Positions 6,213 to 8,220 of a stretch of 8,220 nucleotides of DNA are shown here, piece after piece; the first letter of the stretch is position 1; each line of letters begins with the position of its first letter. Position numbers and translations under genes: made by a program. This stretch comes from Negativicutes bacterium (lineage in GTDB: Bacteria; Bacillota_C; Negativicutes; Acidaminococcales; Acidaminococcaceae). Location of the stretch: NCBI GenBank assembly GCA_009930275.1, contig RZYP01000083.1:1-8220 (forward strand). Direction: 5' to 3'. Below the pieces are notes generated by a model. That model saw only the letters and a list, made by a program, of their open reading frames with translations. It was not told the DNA's origin and searched no databases.

Positions 6213-7099
6213 TGTCTTGGCGAACTGTGTGTATCACCCAGCGTTGCAAGCTAGAATATCGTATGGGCTACATGGTGGTCCGCAATGAAGAAATTCAGAG
6301 AATCCACTTAAGTGAGATCGCAGTATTGATTATTGAAAGTACCACTGTTTCACTTACTGCAGCACTCCTGAATGAACTCAACAAGCAGAAAGTGAAAGTG
6401 ATCCTTTGTGATGAGCAGCACAATCCCCATTCCGAAATGGTCTCGTACTATGGAAGCTATAATTCCAGCAAATGTGTTCGGGATCAAGTGAGGTGGGATT
6501 CTGATCTGAAAGCGCTGGTGTGGCAGTCGATTATCCGCGATAAAATATCAAAGCAAGCACAACTGCTCGAACGTAGAAATTGTCTGACCGAGGCTTCTTT
6601 ACTTCGGTCATATATTTCACAAGTCGAATGTGCAGATGTCTCCAATCGCGAGGGGCATGCCGCCAAAGTGTACTTCAATGCTCTCTTCGGAAAAAGCTTT
6701 TCTCGCGAGCAGGATTGTCTTGTCAATGCCGTTCTCGACTATGGGTACGCTCTCCTGCTAGCGTGCTTCAATCGGGAAATTCATGCACTTGGTCGCCTTA
6801 CGCAGCTGGGCATTTGGCATGATAACACGTTCAATTATTTCAATTTGTCTTCTGACCTCATGGAGGCATTTCGCCCATTGATTGATTCATATGTGATGGA
6901 GAATGGCTTCTCTGCTACTTCGAAGGAAGAACTTTCGCAAGAAATGAAACACGATCTTCTGACCGTTCTTGAGCAAACTATTGTGGTTAATGGTATGGGC
7001 TACAAAGTCCCGAATGCGATCCGAATCTATGTTCAAAAGACGATTCAAGTACTTGACGATAACAGTTTTGAGCATCTACCAATCTTGAGTTATGTATAG
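6212..7099 (+). CDS. cas1: CRISPR integrase Cas1 (type II-A)
   Basis: A 295-residue Cas1, close in length to the S. pyogenes protein. It forms a complex with Cas2 that captures protospacers and integrates them at the leader end of the array; in type II-A, Csn2 and Cas9 also take part. The N-terminus MSWRTVCIT is typical of type II Cas1. The metal-binding active site is complete: E147 in SNREGHAAKVYFN, H203 in LGIWHDN, and E218 in FNLSSDLMEAFRP, where the usual Pro after Glu is Ala. The ATG overlaps the cas9 stop by one base (TAATG), with a strong GGAGGTG site inside the end of cas9 (GGAGG at 6200-6204). The next gene overlaps its 3' end by 8 bp. Translational coupling to cas9 is likely. Confidence 0.97.
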   Translation: MSWRTVCITQRCKLEYRMGYMVVRNEEIQRIHLSEIAVLIIESTTVSLTAALLNELNKQKVKVILCDEQHNPHSEMVSYYGSYNSSKCVRDQVRWDSDLKALVWQSIIRDKISKQAQLLERRNCLTEASLLRSYISQVECADVSNREGHAAKVYFNALFGKSFSREQDCLVNAVLDYGYALLLACFNREIHALGRLTQLGIWHDNTFNYFNLSSDLMEAFRPLIDSYVMENGFSATSKEELSQEMKHDLLTVLEQTIVVNGMGYKVPNAIRIYVQKTIQVLDDNSFEHLPILSYV

Positions 7100-7409
7100 A
7101 TTTATGCGAGTAATGGTTTTTTTCGATCTTCCGGTTCTAACCAGCGCAGAGAGGCGGGAATATACCAAATTTCGAAAATTTCTGATTAAGTCAGGCTACT
7201 TGATGTTGCAAGAATCGGTTTACTGCAAATTGGTTTTGAATCCAACAGCAGCTACCCTATCGACTGAGCAAATCCGGAAAAACAGTCCGCCCAAAGGCGT
7301 TGTTCAGGTCTTAACCATTACGGAAAAACAGTTTTCACGTATTGAATATGTTGTCGGCACATCCGAAACAAATATCGTAAATTCCGACAAGAGGACTCTG
7401 ATTCTATGA
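7092..7409 (+). CDS. cas2: CRISPR adaptation protein Cas2 (type II-A)
   Basis: A 105-residue Cas2, the dimeric scaffold of the Cas1-Cas2 integrase. MYRFMRVMVFFDLPV carries the conserved Asp (D12) at the end of the first beta strand of the ferredoxin-like fold. Other family signatures are ERREYTKFRKFLIKSGY, MLQESVYCKL and LTITEKQF. The start at 7092 overlaps cas1 by 8 bp; it is preferred over the ATG at 7104 because the MYRFMR opening matches MSYRYMR of streptococcal Cas2. No strong ribosome binding site is seen, so re-initiation from cas1 is likely. Its stop overlaps csn2 by ATGA. Confidence 0.96.
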   Translation: MYRFMRVMVFFDLPVLTSAERREYTKFRKFLIKSGYLMLQESVYCKLVLNPTAATLSTEQIRKNSPPKGVVQVLTITEKQFSRIEYVVGTSETNIVNSDKRTLIL

Positions 7410-8095
7410 AATTATACTACAAGCAATATGAGACACCTTTCGTATCGGACAGCTTGTTTACTGTTCTGGTTGTAGAGAATGCAAAAGACTTCTACTCTTT
7501 ACAGTATGATTTACATTTGCAAGTCTCCGGGGATGGATCGACATTCAGCTTATCGAACCATAAGGGACTATTAAATATTGAGAAAGAACTGGATTGGATC
7601 AAGAGCCCATGGGATCTTGAATTGAACGGTCGAAAAATCATAGTAAACCTATATACACATCTGGCAACAATGTTCCAAGAGAACGGAATGGAGTTTCTTT
7701 TACTCCAAAAATGGACTGAATTACAGGATCTTCTATTTGATGCTTTCGTAGATGAAAGCTCAGTAGTTATGAACAACGAAGTTGTAGGGTTGCAACCGCT
7801 GCTGAAAGCTTTTGAAGTGAAGCTAGAAGATTCTATGGCAAAACCGTTCGTTGAGCGAATAATGGACTACTGTTTGGCTAAGATACGGTTCGAAGGGAAA
7901 AAACTATTTATATTCAACCAAGCTTTGGCATATCTCGAAACCGATGATATTATTGAATTAATCCATTTTTGTGAAGCAGAAGAAATCTGCTTCTTAAGTC
8001 TGGAAAGACAACTTCCTCCTCATAACGATAAGTTAAGAGGTCGGTGTTTGGTACTTGATCAGGATCTCTGCGAGATACTGGTTCGCGAATCTTGA
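7406..8095 (+). CDS. csn2: CRISPR adaptation protein Csn2 (type II-A marker)
   Basis: A 229-residue Csn2 of the short class (about 220 residues in S. pyogenes). Csn2 forms a tetrameric ring that binds DNA ends and is needed for spacer acquisition; its presence defines subtype II-A. Recognisable parts are the N-terminal strand region with FTVLVVENAKDFYS, the helical LLLQKWTELQDLLFDAF, the ...PLLKAFEVKLE stretch, and the C-terminal GKKLFIFNQALAYL...IIELIHFCE...CFLSLER, which lines up with KKKLLIFVNSGAFL...FLEPRE of S. pyogenes. The start ATG is in an ATGA overlap with cas2, with an AGAGGA site at 7390-7395. The array leader follows immediately; no terminator separates them. Confidence 0.95.
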   Translation: MKLYYKQYETPFVSDSLFTVLVVENAKDFYSLQYDLHLQVSGDGSTFSLSNHKGLLNIEKELDWIKSPWDLELNGRKIIVNLYTHLATMFQENGMEFLLLQKWTELQDLLFDAFVDESSVVMNNEVVGLQPLLKAFEVKLEDSMAKPFVERIMDYCLAKIRFEGKKLFIFNQALAYLETDDIIELIHFCEAEEICFLSLERQLPPHNDKLRGRCLVLDQDLCEILVRES

Positions 8096-8184
8096 CAATT
8101 GAATAAACCATATATGCTTGACTACTGTCGCTCCCCGTCAAGGAGATAACTGCTTGGGAAACTGAAATGGTTTGCCAATTTGAG
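8096..8184 (+). promoter_or_regulatory. CRISPR leader
   Basis: The 89 bp between the csn2 stop and the first repeat. It ends in ATTTGAG (8178-8184), identical to the leader-anchoring sequence that directs Cas1-Cas2 integration in the S. thermophilus type II-A system. A candidate -35 TTGACA (8092-8097) overlaps the csn2 stop; the best -10, TATGCT (8113-8118), is only 15 bp away, so the pre-crRNA promoter is uncertain. Two inverted repeats lie inside: CTTGAC (8117-8122) with GTCAAG (8137-8142), and TTGGGAAAC (8154-8162) with GTTTGCCAA (8170-8178; one mismatch). Confidence 0.88.
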
Positions 8185-8220
8185 GTTTGAGAGCCGTGTA
8201 GTTTCTGATAGTGGTCAAGC
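8185..8220 (+). CRISPR. First (leader-proximal) repeat of a type II-A CRISPR array, cut by window end
   Basis: A 36-base unit beginning GTTTGAGAGCC and ending GGTCAAGC, where the window stops. The 36-nt length and the GTTTGAGAGC start are typical of type II-A repeats, and 24 bases match the anti-repeat locus at 2016-2039, which shows it is the partner of this tracrRNA. Its ends are imperfect inverted repeats (GTTTGA and TCAAGC). Orientation follows the cas genes. Only one copy is inside the window, so spacers and array length cannot be seen. Confidence 0.9.

Overview
The window carries a complete type II-A CRISPR-Cas locus with the canonical gene set and order: tracrRNA (minus strand), then cas9, cas1, cas2 and csn2 (plus strand), a short leader, and the first CRISPR repeat, which ends on the last base of the window. 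Type II-A systems are found almost only in Bacillota. The strong purine-rich Shine-Dalgarno sites, the mid-40s GC content and a Cas9 that resembles clostridial-type sequences more than streptococcal ones fit a Bacillota host, probably Clostridia or a relative. No genus can be named from this sequence.

Layout. 1-108: no gene seen. 109-1584 (minus): a polytopic membrane protein resembling GT-C type glycosyltransferases, probably unrelated to CRISPR. 1585-1929: intergenic DNA with a possible promoter for the membrane protein, interleaved inverted repeats and a hairpin followed by a T-rich stretch, but no convincing gene. 1930-2047 (minus): tracrRNA with anti-repeat, a short nexus-like hairpin, a second small hairpin and a rho-independent terminator, driven by a near-consensus TTGACA-N17-TATCAT promoter. 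2048-2135: back-to-back promoters for tracrRNA and cas9. 2136-8095: cas9-cas1-cas2-csn2, overlapping by 1, 8 and 4 nt, so translationally coupled and almost certainly one operon. 8096-8184: leader ending in ATTTGAG. 8185-8220: the first 36-nt repeat.

How the parts work together. Pre-crRNA from the array pairs with the tracrRNA anti-repeat (24 contiguous base pairs, a small 2x4 bulge of S. pyogenes type, then a 6-bp lower stem), is presumably cut by host RNase III, and guides Cas9. Cas1, Cas2 and Csn2, with Cas9 choosing PAM-flanked protospacers, insert new spacers at the leader-repeat junction. All RuvC and HNH catalytic residues of Cas9 and the Cas1 active site are intact, so the system looks functional.

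The system type itself is known. The points worth a second look are: a Cas9 PAM-interacting C-terminus without the arginine pair that reads NGG; a drop in GC content in that same region; a perfect 14-bp hairpin with a following T7 run inside cas9; the overlapping divergent tracrRNA/cas9 promoters; a tracrRNA 5' end that copies part of the repeat; and inverted repeats in the leader beside the integration site.
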